A DNA stretch of 64,000 bases from Trichobilharzia regenti. Its lineage: Eukaryota > Platyhelminthes > Trematoda > Strigeidida > Schistosomatidae. The DNA lies in NCBI GenBank assembly GCA_944472135.2, contig OX235267.1, forward strand, positions 38,657,312 through 38,721,311. The letters run 5' to 3'. This document shows, piece by piece, positions 32,641 to 44,165 of the stretch. Position 1 is the stretch's first letter, and each line of letters begins with the position of its first letter. The notes below the pieces were generated by a model that worked only from the letters and a program-made list of their open reading frames with translations, searched no databases and had not been told where the DNA came from. The translations under genes and the position numbers were made by a program.

Positions 32641-33400
32641 TAGTCTTTCCTGGGCTATTGAAGAAAGACTATGCCTTATTACTTAGGATGTTAAAGGTTG
32701 TCAGCAGGGTAAGCAGTTTGCCACTTAGCCAGCTTGTTCATATTCTGGTGGACAGGCACATGGACTGATGTGAAAAATGGGCGAAATCCATTTTATCTGA
32801 CTCACAACACCCTCTACATTCACAACTCTCCCCGTGTATCTCTTCAGGGAAAACCAGAAGCCTATATAGTAAGTACAAAAACTCATCCATACCCTACCTA
32901 GCTCGTGTTCTATGCGATAAAGAAAGCATTAGGCGTGAAACCTTTACCTTATTAAATAGTCAGTAGAACACTGGATCTCGTCTTTCCAACTCACATCATT
33001 TACAGGTACGACATTTTTACTCTCCACCTTTTTTTTCTGTATTTATTTTTGTTATGTGCCGTTTTGTTTCTCTCTTCCTCACAAACTCTACTTAAAACAT
33101 TCTTGTTCGTTCTTTCACACTCTGTATACCTCGACCATTCTGCTATTGCTTACGCCAGTAAATAGGCTAGTAGTATCTACTTTTCTAACACCTTCAAACA
33201 CTCTGTTTAAAATTTTGGCTTTGCTACCGACATGCTAATATTATGTTGTGAAAACTGACTGAGATAACTTTAATCTATGTAGAACTGTATTTATTGTTAA
33301 TTTACTAACTGGATGCAATACTGTAGTAAAATGCTGAGAATTCCATTCTGTATCACAAGTACTCTTTTCGAAGAAAGCGTAAATTCTTCCTCTAATTTCT
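32636..33400 (+). mobile_element. CR1-like non-LTR retroelement, 3' end
   Basis: From 32640: LVFPGLLKKDYALLLRMLKV, then SQLVHILVDRHMD followed by a stop, and in the same register the CEKWAKSILSDSQHPLH and SQLSPCISSGKT pieces. It ends near 33370-33400 with the degraded terminal GAATTCCATTCTGTA...AAGAAAGCG. Heavily 5' truncated; matches 24495-25740. Confidence 0.75.
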
Positions 33401-33587
33401 CTACAGAGCATATTCTCCTATGCTCTATGGTACAGAGTCTTGACTAGTCCACGTTTAAAGCTATTTAAACAAAAACGCTTATAATGTGTTGTCTGAGTGC
33501 ATCAAAGTGATTCTGACTCTGAACTATCTTCCAGGATTGCTGGTGTGTTAATATCTGTGGACAGAATTTTCATCTCACCTTGTTGGA

Positions 33588-33668
33588 GGATATTCTACTT
33601 GATTCTAAGTACTTCTCTTGTACTAAGATACTCACAGGGATTCTATAGCTGCCTAACATCACTTTTGA
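33588..33668 (-). CDS. candidate small exon, unidentified
   Basis: Between an acceptor-like ACCTCAAAAG and a good donor consensus (AAG|GTGAGA, intron starting at 33587) the minus strand reads 26 residues without a stop: VMLGSYRIPVSILVQ, EKYLESSRISSNK. It has normal composition. The length of 81 bp fits a small exon, but this is too short for a firm call, and a chance frame is quite possible. It lies on the same strand as the candidate exons at 31297-31537 and 55434-55658, though the splice phases do not join it directly to the first. Confidence 0.2.
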
Positions 33669-33689
33669 GGTAATATTGACTTTTAATCT

Positions 33690-34050
33690 TATTATATCTC
33701 ACTAGACCACGGATTAATAACAGTTATAGAACCATTGAAAACGAGTACTGGAGTAATGGACAACTGTTTCATCCTAGATTTTTTGGGGTTTTGTCAGCAG
33801 TACGCATCCAGTGTGTTTCAAATCCAGGACCTTCCGGTTACAAGGAAAGCTCGTAGACCATTCAGCCACTGAGACCGAATTCAGTGGCCATCATATGAAT
33901 TCTAACTTCTAGCAATTCTTGAATTTAGCTCGACCACCAACCAATTTAACCGACGGGAACCCCATCCTGCCCCCTGACTGGATGGAACCCACAGGTCATG
34001 AATTCTCAATAGAACTACAGGCAATTTCGGCCTGTAGCCAGTAACTAGCG
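33690..34050 (-). mobile_element. SM-alpha-like SINE, left arm of a fold-back pair
   Basis: Minus-strand unit: hammerhead relic (complement of AACTGTTTCATCCTAG, 33763-33778), B-box remnant (complement of TTTCAAATCCAGG), and A-box region (complement of CCATTCAGCCACTGAGACC). It shares the uncommon reading GGAGTAATGGAC with the right arm at 34080-34440. Confidence 0.7.
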
Positions 34051-34079
34051 AGCAGCAGAATAATTTTCAAGAATTGGTT

Positions 34080-34440
34080 TTTGTAGGGAATCTGTTTCTT
34101 TTCTGGTGAGTTTTAGTGAGAAGTCATGACCATTGGGGTTAATCTAGTCGGGAGTCAGGGTGGGTTCCCGTCGGTAAAACTGGTTGGTATTCGTGCTAAA
34201 AATCACAAATTAGTAGAAGTTAGAATTCATGAAGCGGCCATTGAGTCGGGTCCCAGTGGCTGAATGGTATACGAGCTTGCCTTGTAACCAGAAGGTTGTG
34301 AGTTCGAACCGTGGTGGTGGGTGCGTACTGCCTATGGGTTCCAAACTAGGACGAAACAGCTGGTAGTCCATTACTCCAGTGCTGGTTTTCAATAGTTCTC
34401 TAACTAGTGTCAAGGAAGTTTCAGGCAGTTTCACAGTAGA
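34080..34440 (+). mobile_element. SM-alpha-like SINE, right arm of a fold-back pair
   Basis: + strand unit: GGTCCCAGTGGCTGAATGG (A box: TGGCTGAATGG), GAGTTCGAACCG (B box), then a hammerhead relic with the second strand intact (AACTAGGACGAAACAGC, 34341-34357) but the first strand changed to CCTATGGGTTCC. Ends TTTTCAATAGTTCTCTAAC. Confidence 0.75.
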
Positions 34441-35430
34441 CTAAAAAGTTTGGTTCATATCACAACGCGTCAGGTTGGATCGTTTATATATACCAAGGGA
34501 AAATCTGTACAGAACACTACTAGTATTTTAAAAATCTCCTGGTTGATTTTGTTTTGTGTTGATGAATTCGAGGAAGGGAATATGAGGATAAATGCGATAA
34601 TCGGATAACAATATTTCATGTTTATGCCTTGTCCTGAAACTATTTTTTTTTATTGCATGTTATGCATGAAAAAGCTTTTGTTAAACAATTTCAGATAGAA
34701 AGATATTTCAAAGCATTTACCACACTGATATGTTTATATATATATATATATATATAGACGAATAAAATAATACTTCTAATAATGATAATAATAATAGTAT
34801 ACACCGTAATCCATTATTATTCACCACTTGTCAGGGTTAATCGTCCATAAAATGTTGAATTTTTATCTCTTTCCCTGTTACTGCATGACCTCATCGTAGA
34901 GATGACAAGGTTAATCGCATTTATCGCCAACTAGTCAGTATTTATTATTCCACTTGAAGTGAGATTATGACAGTCATTGCATTAATTAAAGTGACTGGAA
35001 CATACAGAAAAATCTTCGGTGAACGCAAACGAATCTACTTATAAAGCAATCTACTTTGCTAACAGTATAATAGTGGAATTAGTCGCCTTCAATGCATTGT
35101 GATAGTTAAAATAACTTTCCTTTTGCACAAGGTGTTCACTGATTTGTTTCTGGTGTGATTATTTTTCGTTTAGACTAGGTAGTAAGGGGAGAAAGTAAAT
35201 GATTTATAGATAGATGTTCAGTTGTTAAGATTACTGATGATGATTAGAACCCAAGACTTGAGTAGAAACTGGTTGAAAGATGATTGAAGTCTGAACAGAA
35301 AGTTGTATAATAAGATAAAAAATATTTTCTCGAAAAAGAAAATATGTAGCGAAGTAAAGAAAACCATAAGAGAACGAAAAGTTAGATAACTGTCAGTCAT
35401 TGTCATCCGTGGCGAGCATTTGTCCTCACA
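34441..35430. other. no gene recognised
   Basis: AT-rich, with a (TA)n tract at about 34733-34755 and an (AAT)n-like run at 34777-34797. No element or coding frame supported. Confidence 0.5.
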
Positions 35431-35830
35431 CCCGATGGCGTGGATCATGCTGGTCGTGACTTCCCACTAGAACCTAGCTGAATAGAGCCAGTCACAAGTG
35501 AGCAACATATTGATATCCAAGTGTTGGTGTGCAAGGATTTCACTGGTTACAAGATTTCATCATGAATTGATATCGGTTAGACGGCCATTGGAGTACTGAA
35601 CAGCTGTTTCGTCCTAGTTTGGGACTCTTCATCAATGCGCATACACCACAGAGGTTCGAACCGAGGACCTTCTGACTAGCGAGTTCGTAGACCATTTGGA
35701 CACTGGGACCCGATTCATTGGCCAGGCAATGTATTCCAACTTCTGTCAAATCATAATATGCCGCGACCACTAGCAATTGTCCTCGCTTACGAGTATATGT
35801 CTTCATATTCGACCTTCTCTAACCAACTGG
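35430..35830 (-). mobile_element. SM-alpha-like SINE (minus)
   Basis: Minus strand: A-box region (complement of CCATTTGGACACTGGGACC), B box (complement of GGTTCGAACCGAGG) and a well-kept hammerhead second strand. Sense reads GATGAAGAGTCCC...TAGGACGAAACAGC (35637-35601) with a 4-bp stem II (GTCC/GGAC). The first core strand has GATGAAGAG rather than CTGAAGAG. Confidence 0.75.
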
Positions 35831-36190
35831 TCATGGCTTCCCACCATTTCCAACCTCTTAATATTTCTTGAATTATAACAGCCATATAAATGTAAGACTT
35901 AATGTTGAATTCATCCAAAGATTAATATTCTTTGGCCATCAATCAGTCTTTTAAATTTTCAATAAGTATCTTCAATGGACTATTTTACATGGCTAGAAAA
36001 AGATACCATCATATCTGTGTGGATTTTGATGATAAAAATAGTATTTCTAGCAATCTCCGCTTAACCTGAAAAGCAGAATTCTCAAATGTTATCCACAAAT
36101 AGAGGATTTACTTATCAAAGTTAATATTCATTCACTTTCTTTGTAATGCTGAATCTTTAGTCATTTAAGAATTAGTCCTTAGGGATTTCA
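35831..36190. other. no gene recognised
   Basis: AT-rich; nothing recognised. Confidence 0.4.
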
Positions 36191-36196
36191 TTTGTT

Positions 36197-36660
36197 TCAA
36201 GTTTGATGGGGCGGATTGATATCAGTTAGAGAAGCATAGCTCACCTTTATACATTGTTTATGCTCTTTCACTCTTATATTTACCTGTCTGGAAGTTTCTC
36301 CTACATATACTGCGTTACAATCCCCACAATTGATCTGATACACGCAATTCTGCTGGTTTTCTTGTTCTATTTTATCCTTAACCTTCACCAGTAATGAGCG
36401 TAAGGTGTTAGATGCACGAAAGTACACTCTTATGTTATGTTTGTTAAGGATTCGCTTTATTTCATCGAATGTTTCCTTGCGGTAAGGAACCACCACTGTA
36501 CTAACCCAATTCTTAGCAGCAGGTTTCGATTCATCCTTATCTTCACTTTTTAAGTATCTTTTTATGAAGGCTTTAGGATAATTATTTGATTTAAGAGTGG
36601 ATTGAACTAATTTTAGTTCCTTGTTAATTAATATCTTCCTCCTCAGTAACCAGACGTTTG
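36197..36660 (-). mobile_element. Penelope-like element: RT end and GIY-YIG endonuclease start (E-like)
   Basis: One of the better open PLE frames: minus-strand codons from about 36652 to 36197 read through KELKLVQSTLKSNNYPKAFI (RT end), STVVVPYRKETFDEIKRILN (linker), NCVYQINCGDCNAVYVGETS (zinc-type C-x6-C-x2-C lead into the GIY-YIG core, here VYVGETS) and RQVNIRVKEHK. It then stops after PPHQT. Resembles 61472-61996. The C-terminal half of the nuclease is missing. Confidence 0.8.
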
Positions 36661-36689
36661 CCTCTGTTGGTCAAATTCTTGGCCACAGT

Positions 36690-37375
36690 TACTTTGGTGG
36701 TAAATGGGTGAGCTGAAGTCACAGAATTCATGCCTATCAAAAGGCTTCAATCCAACCTATGCATGCAGAAATATAGTGTGACTAGTCGTCTCTCACTACT
36801 CTATCTGGTAACCAAAATTGTTTTGTTTGTGTGCTTCTTTGCTTTGTTCTGTTGCATAAAATTCCACTCAATTGTGATTTCGATTTTCACTCACTGAGTT
36901 GTACTCACTATATTAAGGTTCCTAAACCTACTAAATTATTTTGTCTATTTTATAATTTTACTTCACTATTCACCGTCACTCTCCTAAACTCTACACCATA
37001 GTGTGGATAAAACTAACTCTGTTGTTCTTTTTTGTATTGTGTCTCTAGGTCATCCATGTTTCCAAGAGAAATCTGAACTCCACCCTTTTGTCTAATTACT
37101 ACATAAATAGTTACTCTTTTAACACTTAGTAATTGTCTACTTACATCATCTGTGAAATTATGTTGCTTATACTTTCTGTCAATAAATTGAAGTCAGTGTA
37201 AAAAAGGTAAGTTCAGAAAATATTTTGTAATGTATTTTAATTGATTTGTTTGGAATATATGCAGTTGAAGAGAATTCATGAAACGCGAAATTAGCTCGTT
37301 TTATCCTGTTTGAAAATATGTAGTCGTTCTTCCCTTTATTCAAATTATTGAAGGGAACCAGTTGTATGAAATAAA
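36690..37375 (+). mobile_element. Penelope-like element end and 3' UTR, family D
   Basis: A short C-terminal relic (KRLQSNLCMQK-like, 36736-36775) on the + strand, then a 3' UTR ending GTAGTCGTTCTTCCCTTTATT. This ending recurs after 28150 and 42530. It abuts the oppositely oriented endonuclease at 36197-36660. Confidence 0.55.
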
Positions 37376-37449
37376 GATATTTTCTAGAAAGACGATGAAA
37401 GCCTCACAATTATAAGTCAACTAACTCCTCAGAGACGACAGCCAAATCA

Positions 37450-37800
37450 AAACTCCTGGTAGGTAGTTACCTGGGGTTCCATTGGGAAGTCGTAGCCAGT
37501 GGAGTGCAGGAGGTCGGGTGTGAGGACAAATACTCGCCGAAGACATTAGCTAGCGGTTGCGCTATATCGGGAATTGGCAGAAGTTAGAATTCACGGGCCA
37601 TTGGATCGGGTTCCAGCGGCTTAATGATACACGAGCTCACCTTGTAACTGGAAGGTCCTGGGTTCGAACCCCAGTGGGTGCGAACTGCTGAAGAGTCCCA
37701 AACTAGGCTGACGAAACAGCTGTCCAGTACTCTCAGGTTTTCCAATGGTTCTCTAACCAATGTCAGTTCATGATGAAATCCTGTAACCAAAAATCATTTG
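37450..37800 (+). mobile_element. SM-alpha-like SINE, near full unit
   Basis: The best full unit on the + strand: upstream block GGAAGTCGTAGCCAG...AGAAGTTAGAATTCA, A-box region GCGGCTTAATGATAC, B box GGTTCGAACCCC (37661-37672), hammerhead core CTGAAGAGTCCC...GACGAAACAGC (37688-37721), and the tail TTTTCCAATGGTTCTCTAAC. Stem II is disturbed by an extra CT (GGCTGAC). The total of about 350 bp is close to the known SM-alpha unit length. Confidence 0.8.
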
Positions 37801-38155
37801 TCTAAGCCTACAAATCTTCTCTATCATTATATTAAAATTGCAATCTAATTCTTTTGTATTGTGTTATCATTTTATAGCATTTTGCCAAATAAATAAATTA
37901 TTCAGCTGTCATACGCCACGGCGTCCTGCCAATAAACTCCTCTGATTTTTGGAAGAAAAAAACAGGTAAAAACAAATCTGAGAAATCGATCAGTTCACTA
38001 GGTTGATATCACTTCGCTGCTGAATATTCTTATAGAATACATCAATGATGTAGTATACTGCTTAAAAATCCTTTTCAGCAGCATAATTACTTGGTCGCCA
38101 AACTTTCATTGACCTCACATGGCATTAATTCGATTTCCTCTACACTATAGGGATG
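37801..38155. other. no gene recognised
   Basis: AT-rich spacer; nothing recognised. Confidence 0.4.
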
Positions 38156-38159
38156 GTAG

Positions 38160-38290
38160 ATTGTTATTATTCCCTTAGGTTCCAAGAGGAACATGGGGCT
38201 ATGGCAGCACATCTCAATTTCAACCTCGTCTTCTCTGTAGTTCTTTTCAGCTGGATCTATGACTGACCACAAGCTTTCATCTTTTCATGG
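38160..38290 (-). mobile_element. RTE/SR2-type retroelement 3' terminus
   Basis: Short 3' end: TTGTTATTATTCCCTTAGGTTCC followed by the GAACATGGGGC block, as at 29720 and 43016. Severely 5' truncated. Confidence 0.6.
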
Positions 38291-38299
38291 AAACTTCCC

Positions 38300-39130
38300 G
38301 TTGTAACATTTGGAAAATCAAGAAAAATGATTCAGTGGAGAGACTCTTCTCAACGAATTTATTATCAAGCTGTACAATCGTATATATATGGCTTTTTTAA
38401 GAAGTTATATCCGGTGAGGGAATTGAATCATATAGGTGTGAATGCGTAAAATAATAATGATAATAATATAAAATGCAATAAAACTAAAATGTTTGTGATT
38501 ATAATCATAGTTAAATGTCAAATGGCAGAACAATTAATGTCATATATAGAAGAATTCATAGGATGTATAAAAATTTGGAAGGGGTGTAAAATTATAGGAT
38601 TAGTAGGCAAATCGAATAAAATAAAAACTTTACGTAACACCATTTGAAGTTTGATGACATAGAATTCAAAGTTGCAAAACAAAATTGATTTAAAATTACA
38701 AATGGAAGAAGTGAAATAATACTGGGGACATTTCAGGGTAAGAATAATAATATTAACTACTGACGTAATGTATAGAGTTAGTCAAATAAGGGATCTTGTT
38801 CTTCAGGTGATTCAATAGTGGTAATGGTCGACTGGTGAAAGCTATTTTCAAAGACGCAGCAGGGAATGTTCTTTTTCATGGACTGTGAGATCCTTCTTTT
38901 CATGATATCGAAAGCTAAGTCACCTTTGAATTTCGAGCTGATGTACAGTATTTTCTTGGGTACGGATTATAAGTCACATATCATAGGATTTGACTGTACA
39001 TTCTTATCTAGAAAACGTGGTGGATATCCATTTTCTATTGGGAATTTCCTCAAACGATTTAACTCATCCTTCACAGTATCAGTACTACATATGCCCTGAA
39101 TGCGAATGGCAGGTGACTGGATCAGGTTTC
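38300..39130 (-). mobile_element. Penelope-like element, family A (copy A4): 3' UTR, then RT end
   Basis: 38300-38780 matches the family A 3' UTR. 38780-39130 on the minus strand reads the RT thumb: IQSPAIRIQGICSTDTVKDE and LRKFPIENGYPPRFLDKN. The endonuclease between them is largely missing, an internal deletion. The upstream edge joins an RTE copy at 39130. Confidence 0.65.
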
Positions 39131-39480
39131 GTTTTAGACCACATGGTCTTCTCCATGTCATCCTCGGAAAAAATGCCCAACTGGTCGTTTTCCATTCAGG
39201 TTCTATTGAACAGCCAGCCTGGTGTGTGATATCACTCAGTGATGTGCTCATCTTATGTCCAGTCGATCTCTACTTCCCTCTGTATACTTGTTGGTAAGTC
39301 CGTTGACAGAGTTCCTTGCAATATATACTTTCTGGTCAGCCGGCTATCTGATCTTTCGTATACAGCTATTGAAGGGGAAGGCTATTGATGAAAGCCTTCA
39401 TCAGCCTGTTGGGAAGGCTCTTAATGACACAACAAACATTTCCAAAAATAACATACAATTCCGTACTCATGATTTTTGAA
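39130..39480 (-). mobile_element. RTE/SR2-type retroelement fragment
   Basis: The minus strand has the RTE order: the complement of CACATGGTCTTCTCCATGTC, a relic of the GWIGHxLRR region and the complement of GGCTATCTGATCTTTCG. Frames are broken. Confidence 0.55.
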
Positions 39481-41229
39481 CAGAATTATCATACAGACTC
39501 TTTCGTATCTAAAAACAAAATATAAACAAATTAAGGTTTTCTGTATGTGTGTGTGTGTGGAACAGGAATCCTTCCAAAAAGTCAGACTTCTTCTCCCCTT
39601 TTTCTTCTTCTAGAGAGAAACAAAGATAAAACAACTAAAAAAATTTCTATTTTAAAAATCAAATTTTTTGTAAAAAAAAATACTTCTTCAATTTCTTCAC
39701 AACAAAATATGAAGAGCACTTATAAACACTATTCAATTTATTAACTGTTACAGCAGGAAGTGTGTGAAGTAATTCTGTGTCATTTTATTTTTCCTTTTTG
39801 TTTAAATGTGTATATGCGCGTTTATGAATGACCTTGAGGTGTGAGAAGCGCAGCGAAATTCAAAATGATTATTACTTCGTCTTCTTCTTCTAATCGGTTA
39901 AAGTAATATAAATTTTTGTATAAAATAGTTAAATTGGTTTTATATTTATTTTTTAAGTATGCGAAATTTAGGCAAAAAGAATAGTTAAGAAGTAAAAATA
40001 ATAATATTGATAATAACAATAATAATTTAGTATATTTAATTAGTTTATCAATAGTTATAGAAGAAATATAACAAATGTAATTATTCGCTTGCGTAATTTG
40101 TATTTGGGAAGTTTTATACATTATTTCTTCATTCATCCATATAAATTTATATATATATATATTATTGGTCGTGGTACAATAAGTGTGTTACGCTGGAGAT
40201 ATTCAATGGTATGCTAAGTTTCTTAACCACTTCAATAAAATAACGTATAGACATGCCTACATGCCTACAGATTGTTGAATAGTAGTAGTGTAGTGTTATG
40301 GTAGACGTGGAATGAACTCACACAGGTGTTGTATATGCATCCCAGCATGCATGCATGCATGCATGGATGGATGGATTGATGTATGCATACATAGGCGGAC
40401 ACGTTGTATAACAACTGATAAAATACCCTTCCTTATCTTATCAGAACACGTTTTTAGGCCAAAAGGTGATTTATGTATGTGTTTTCGATTATTAATAGGG
40501 TAGGTAATAAAATGTGTGATAATCAGAAATAATTTAACTGGAAAAATAAATTATCTCATTGTTTTTATTTTTGTTTTTTTCGGATAAGTGGTAGAGAAGA
40601 TATATTTATGTGTATATATATTAACACTTCCGATTGTCGTCGTTTCTTTTTTTTAATAAGTTTTCGTAAGACGTAAAGAAAGAGCAATAAAAACAATTGT
40701 TTGCGGTGAATACATTTACACACACACACACACACACACACACGAACAATATGAGCAGGAGAAGACTTAAAAAACGGAGGACGACTTCATTTCCATATGA
40801 AGAAAGCAAAGTAGAGAGTGAAAGGTATTTTATTCTCAACTTACAACACATACTACTGATAAGTATATTCAAAAGTAGAAGGAGGGATAATGAAGTTCTT
40901 ATCAAACGGTTTCAGTACACTGATGATTTGTTATGATTTAATACTGTAAACGGATAGTGATATGAATCTCGTCTTTTCGCTTCGTCTTTGTTTCGTTGGA
41001 TAATTAATTCAAAAATATATATATATATATTCTAATAATAATAAGGCTTTATTTAAAACAAAAGTCCCGCGTTAAAAGAGAATGCAAAAATTAAAACATC
41101 ATTGAAAATTGAATGTATACACTTTATTTATTTCTATTTTGAATGTTAGTTTTATTTGTTAATAAAAGTGTAGGGGAAACCTACTGAGAAGATGAATGAT
41201 AATCATAGAATGGTCAATTTGTAAGGATT
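39481..41229. other. no gene recognised; simple repeats
   Basis: A long AT-rich stretch. Simple repeats: (GCAT)n grading into (GGAT)n at 40345-40375, (CA)n at 40719-40742 and (AT)n at 41018-41030. A short basic frame starts at 40751 (SRRRLKKRRTT) right after the (CA)n, but nothing supports it as a gene. Confidence 0.5.
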
Positions 41230-41500
41230 TCATTTGTTTTTCAAGTTAGAGAACCAGTTTGAAAACCAGCAGTGGATTATTGGATAGCTGTTTCGTTTGC
41301 CTAGTTGTAGACCCAGTAAAAATACTTTTATCCACCACCGAAATTCCAGGCTAAGACCTTCTGGTTACAAAAGCAAACTCATAGATCCGACTCACTGACC
41401 AGCCCATGAATTCTATCTTCTATCATTTCGTGATTTTTTAAGTCGTAACTAGCACCAGCTAGTGTTATCTGTGGCAAGTACTTGTCCTCACTTGTAACCG
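41230..41500 (-). mobile_element. SM-alpha-like SINE (minus)
   Basis: Hammerhead relic on the minus strand (complement of AGCTGTTTCGTTTGCCTAG, 41289-41307), disrupted by an insertion in stem II; the B-box region is lost (complement of AAATTCCAGGC). Confidence 0.6.
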
Positions 41501-41639
41501 TTAGAAAAACACACATTTAAACTGTTACACAATATTCTGTTTTAGCCGTCTTGCAAATATAAATAAGTTTATTGTTGATGATACCACATGACCTAGTTAT
41601 GCCATGTTTGGTGTTATGATAGGTATTAATAACTGGTTA

Positions 41640-42510
41640 TCAATCCTACCATACCTATCTTTCTGCAGCTTGCATTCAAAGGTGATGATACTGTCCTGAA
41701 CAGAACATATCCAGCTGCCAAGTTTGTTTTTTTTTATCAAAAAAAACTAGTTGTTTGAGATAGTCAAAAGTGGACAAATACCCATCTCATGTTACCTCCA
41801 ACTGTGTCTACCAATTTACATGTACGCGCCAAAGCACATACATTGGAAGAACAGAGAGAAGGGTTATTGTCCGCATCTATGAACACATACCAAAGAACTT
41901 GAGACTGAAAGGTCTGCAAGCATTAAACAGTGAGATTGCTTGTCATCTATTGGACACTGGTCATATTGTAGATAACCTGAAGTCGTTCAAAATAATCAAC
42001 AAGTAAAAGAAACCTAGCTTGCTACTCTTTGCTGAAGTAATCGCTATCAAACGACTCAAACCAAATCTATGTACGCAGAAAGAGACAGTGATGAATCGTG
42101 CACTACCCTGGTGATAACCAAAAAAATATACAACTTTTATAAGTCACCCTTTTTCTTGTTTAGAAAACTCTACTCTCTCACGTAAACGTCACTCACCCTA
42201 CCTTGTTTCTTTTCTTTCCTATTGGCTATTAGATAAAACAATTTCTTTAGTTACGTAATCTACTTTTTTGTCATGCTCTTTCTAGCTAAACCTTGTTTCC
42301 AAGCCTGATTGTCTAATTATCCTATAAATAGTCAGTGTTTGTAACTCTTAATTCGTTAAACCATTCCGGACTAATGTTACTTTTACTTCCTACCAATTAC
42401 TCCTTATGATCGTGGAAAAGTATGTTCAAATCTTTAATGTAATTCATATTTTTTTATCGTTCAGGTTGTAACCAGTTGAGAAAAATCCTCGATTAAATAA
42501 TAAAAGATGA
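41640..42510 (+). mobile_element. Penelope-like element, family D: endonuclease and 3' UTR
   Basis: The frame 41770-42006 reads DKYPSHVTSNCVYQFTCTR, then YIGRTERRVIVRIYEHIPKN (GIY-YIG core), LLDTGHIVDNLKSFKI, and stops at K-TAA. After the stop the sequence still reads FAEVIAIKRLKPNLCTQK and the LPW ending, so only one stop interrupts the C-terminal part. The 3' UTR runs to about 42510. Upstream of 41700 the RT is absent. Confidence 0.8.
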
Positions 42511-43015
42511 GCTCATATTATCCTGGTACAATGGTTGTTCTTGCTTTGTTCAACGGATGGGAGGCATTGATCAGAATAAGCAGATTAGAACACTAAGAAA
42601 TTGCCTGACCACCAATAACCCAATTGATCAAGTAAGCGCAGGGTAAAAAATCGTTGAAAGCATTCGAATTTTAATTAATTTCTGAAGCGAACTTAGAATG
42701 TCTAAAGATATAATCAACAAATATGTAGAGAGTACTCCGTCAGAAGGAATTAGACTTAAATATTGGTTTCCATCAGGGCATCATGATCGGCATCGAAACG
42801 TTTGATTGAAAAGTCATACACGAAAATTGAGATTTATAGTATAGAAAGCCATTCACAGTAATCAGTGGTGTCATTTGAACATTTCAGATTCGCCTGGCAA
42901 CCTATCAGTGTGAAGAGCTGCTGATTTAAGCTGAAATGCTGAACAAACCAGAGATACCCTAGATGCTTGTGTGCTAATTTATTGACGCAATCACTAAGCT
43001 TACAGTAATTATTAT
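42511..43015. other. no gene recognised
   Basis: Contains a PLE-end-like GTTGTTCTTGCTTTGTTCAA (42534-42553) and a GAAACG-type motif at 42796-42807. A minus-strand open stretch at about 43006-42836 (KLSDCVNKLAHKHLG) is of unknown origin. Confidence 0.4.
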
Positions 43016-43914
43016 TACTGCTCCTTTGGGTTCCTAGTGGAACATAGGCCTTCAACTGCACGTCTTCACTTCCCACTTCTGTCTTCTGCTGTACTTTCCA
43101 CCTGCATCCATCTTAGTCCATACTCTTTCAACTCCTCTTCACACGATCTCTTCCATGTCACCCTTGCACTGACGTCCCAATCGCCACTTCCCTTTTGGGT
43201 TCCACTCGAGGGCTTGACGCGCGATGTCACCCAGCGGTCTCCTCAGTGAGTGTCCAATCCATCCCCACTTCCTCCTGCATATTTGTTGGGCGGCGATTGG
43301 TTCTTGTTTTGATGTTTGTTCCCATAGTTTCTTGTTGGTGATTCCTTCCAGCCCGGCCATCTGATCTTCAGTATAGAGCGATAGTTAACAGTTGTTGATA
43401 AAGGTCTGCAGTGACCTGTTGGAAATATTCTTTGTGACCCGCCCGCCAAATTTCTGATCCGTATAGAAGAGCTGACTGACTTGACGTTTGTATTGAAAAT
43501 CTGACCGAATTTTGTTGTTGATGCTGGCTGAGTGACGAAGATTTCCAGATTGATTTCAGGTTGATGAATGTGTTTCTCGCCTTCCCGATTCTCGCTCTAT
43601 TTGACATCCTCGTCCATTCCGACCGTCTGTAGTTGAGACAATGCTCCCTAGATGATAGGTGAGTGAATGAAGTAACCTCTTTCAAATCCCTCCCGTTGAT
43701 GGTGACTGACGCTGGATGTTGCTGCTGTTGTTGTTGTTGGTTGGTTATTTTCATCACCTCCGTCTTGTCTATGTTCACTTGTAGTCGTGTCTTTGCTGCT
43801 TGTTCGACCAGTTTGTCGGTTTTCGCTTGTAAGTCTTCGATTTTGTGTGACATCAAACATAAATCATCCGCGAAATCCAGGTCTTTTAGGTTCTTCGCGT
43901 CGGTCCAGGATATA
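43016..43914 (-). mobile_element. RTE/SR2-type retroelement, best copy (RT C-terminus to 3' end)
   Basis: The minus strand holds the reference RTE tail of this window. 43856-43368: MSHKIEDLQAKTDKLVEQAA, LQVNIDKTEVMKI, a Gln run from a repeat, TINGRDLKEVTSFTHL, and LLYGSEIWRAGHKEYFQQ. 43360-43139: AGLEGITNKKLWEQTSKQ, KWGWIGHSLRRPLGDIARQA, EWNPKGKWRLGRQ. This is the RTE-clade thumb plus C-terminal domain. The 3' end is at 43016 (complement of TTCCTAGTGGAACATAGG). Frameshifts are present; 5' truncated or interrupted at 43914, where a SINE is inserted. Confidence 0.85.
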
Positions 43915-44165
43915 CGGGTCCCAGTGGCTTAATGGTGTACGAGCTCGCCTTGTAACCAGAAGGTCCTGGATTCGAACCCCAGTGGGTGAATACTGTGAAG
44001 AGTCCCAAACCGGGACGAAACAGCTGTCCAGTACTCTCAGGTTTTTTAACCTCGCCTAGATTGCTAGCTCGCTAATTTTCTTGCCGGTCCCAAGGCTGGA
44101 TAAAGAGGGAGGGTTGGGGCGTGGTGCTAGCAACTCTACCCCCATAAAACAACCAAATCGCTACA
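43915..44165 (+). mobile_element. SM-alpha-like SINE with Gly-SINE tail
   Basis: A clear tRNA-like head: GTCCCAGTGGCTTAATGG (A box TGGCTTAATGG), TTGTAACCAGAAGGTCC, GGATTCGAACCCC (B box, 43969-43981). Hammerhead at about 43993-44024: GTGAAGAGTCCC...CGGGACGAAACAGC, with a good stem II (GTCC/GGAC). From about 44050 the sequence changes to the tail seen in the Gly-like SINEs (AGAGGGAGGGTTGGGGC), so the unit is a composite. Confidence 0.8.

Noticed and set aside
40751..40936. Short basic protein starting MSRRRLKKRRTT.
   Set aside because: It starts inside a (CA)n microsatellite context, is short, and has no homologue known to me or convincing splice context.
43663..43932. + strand Cys-rich frame (CCCCCCC run).
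   Set aside because: Antisense of the RTE reverse transcriptase; the Cys run mirrors its CAA/CAG repeat.
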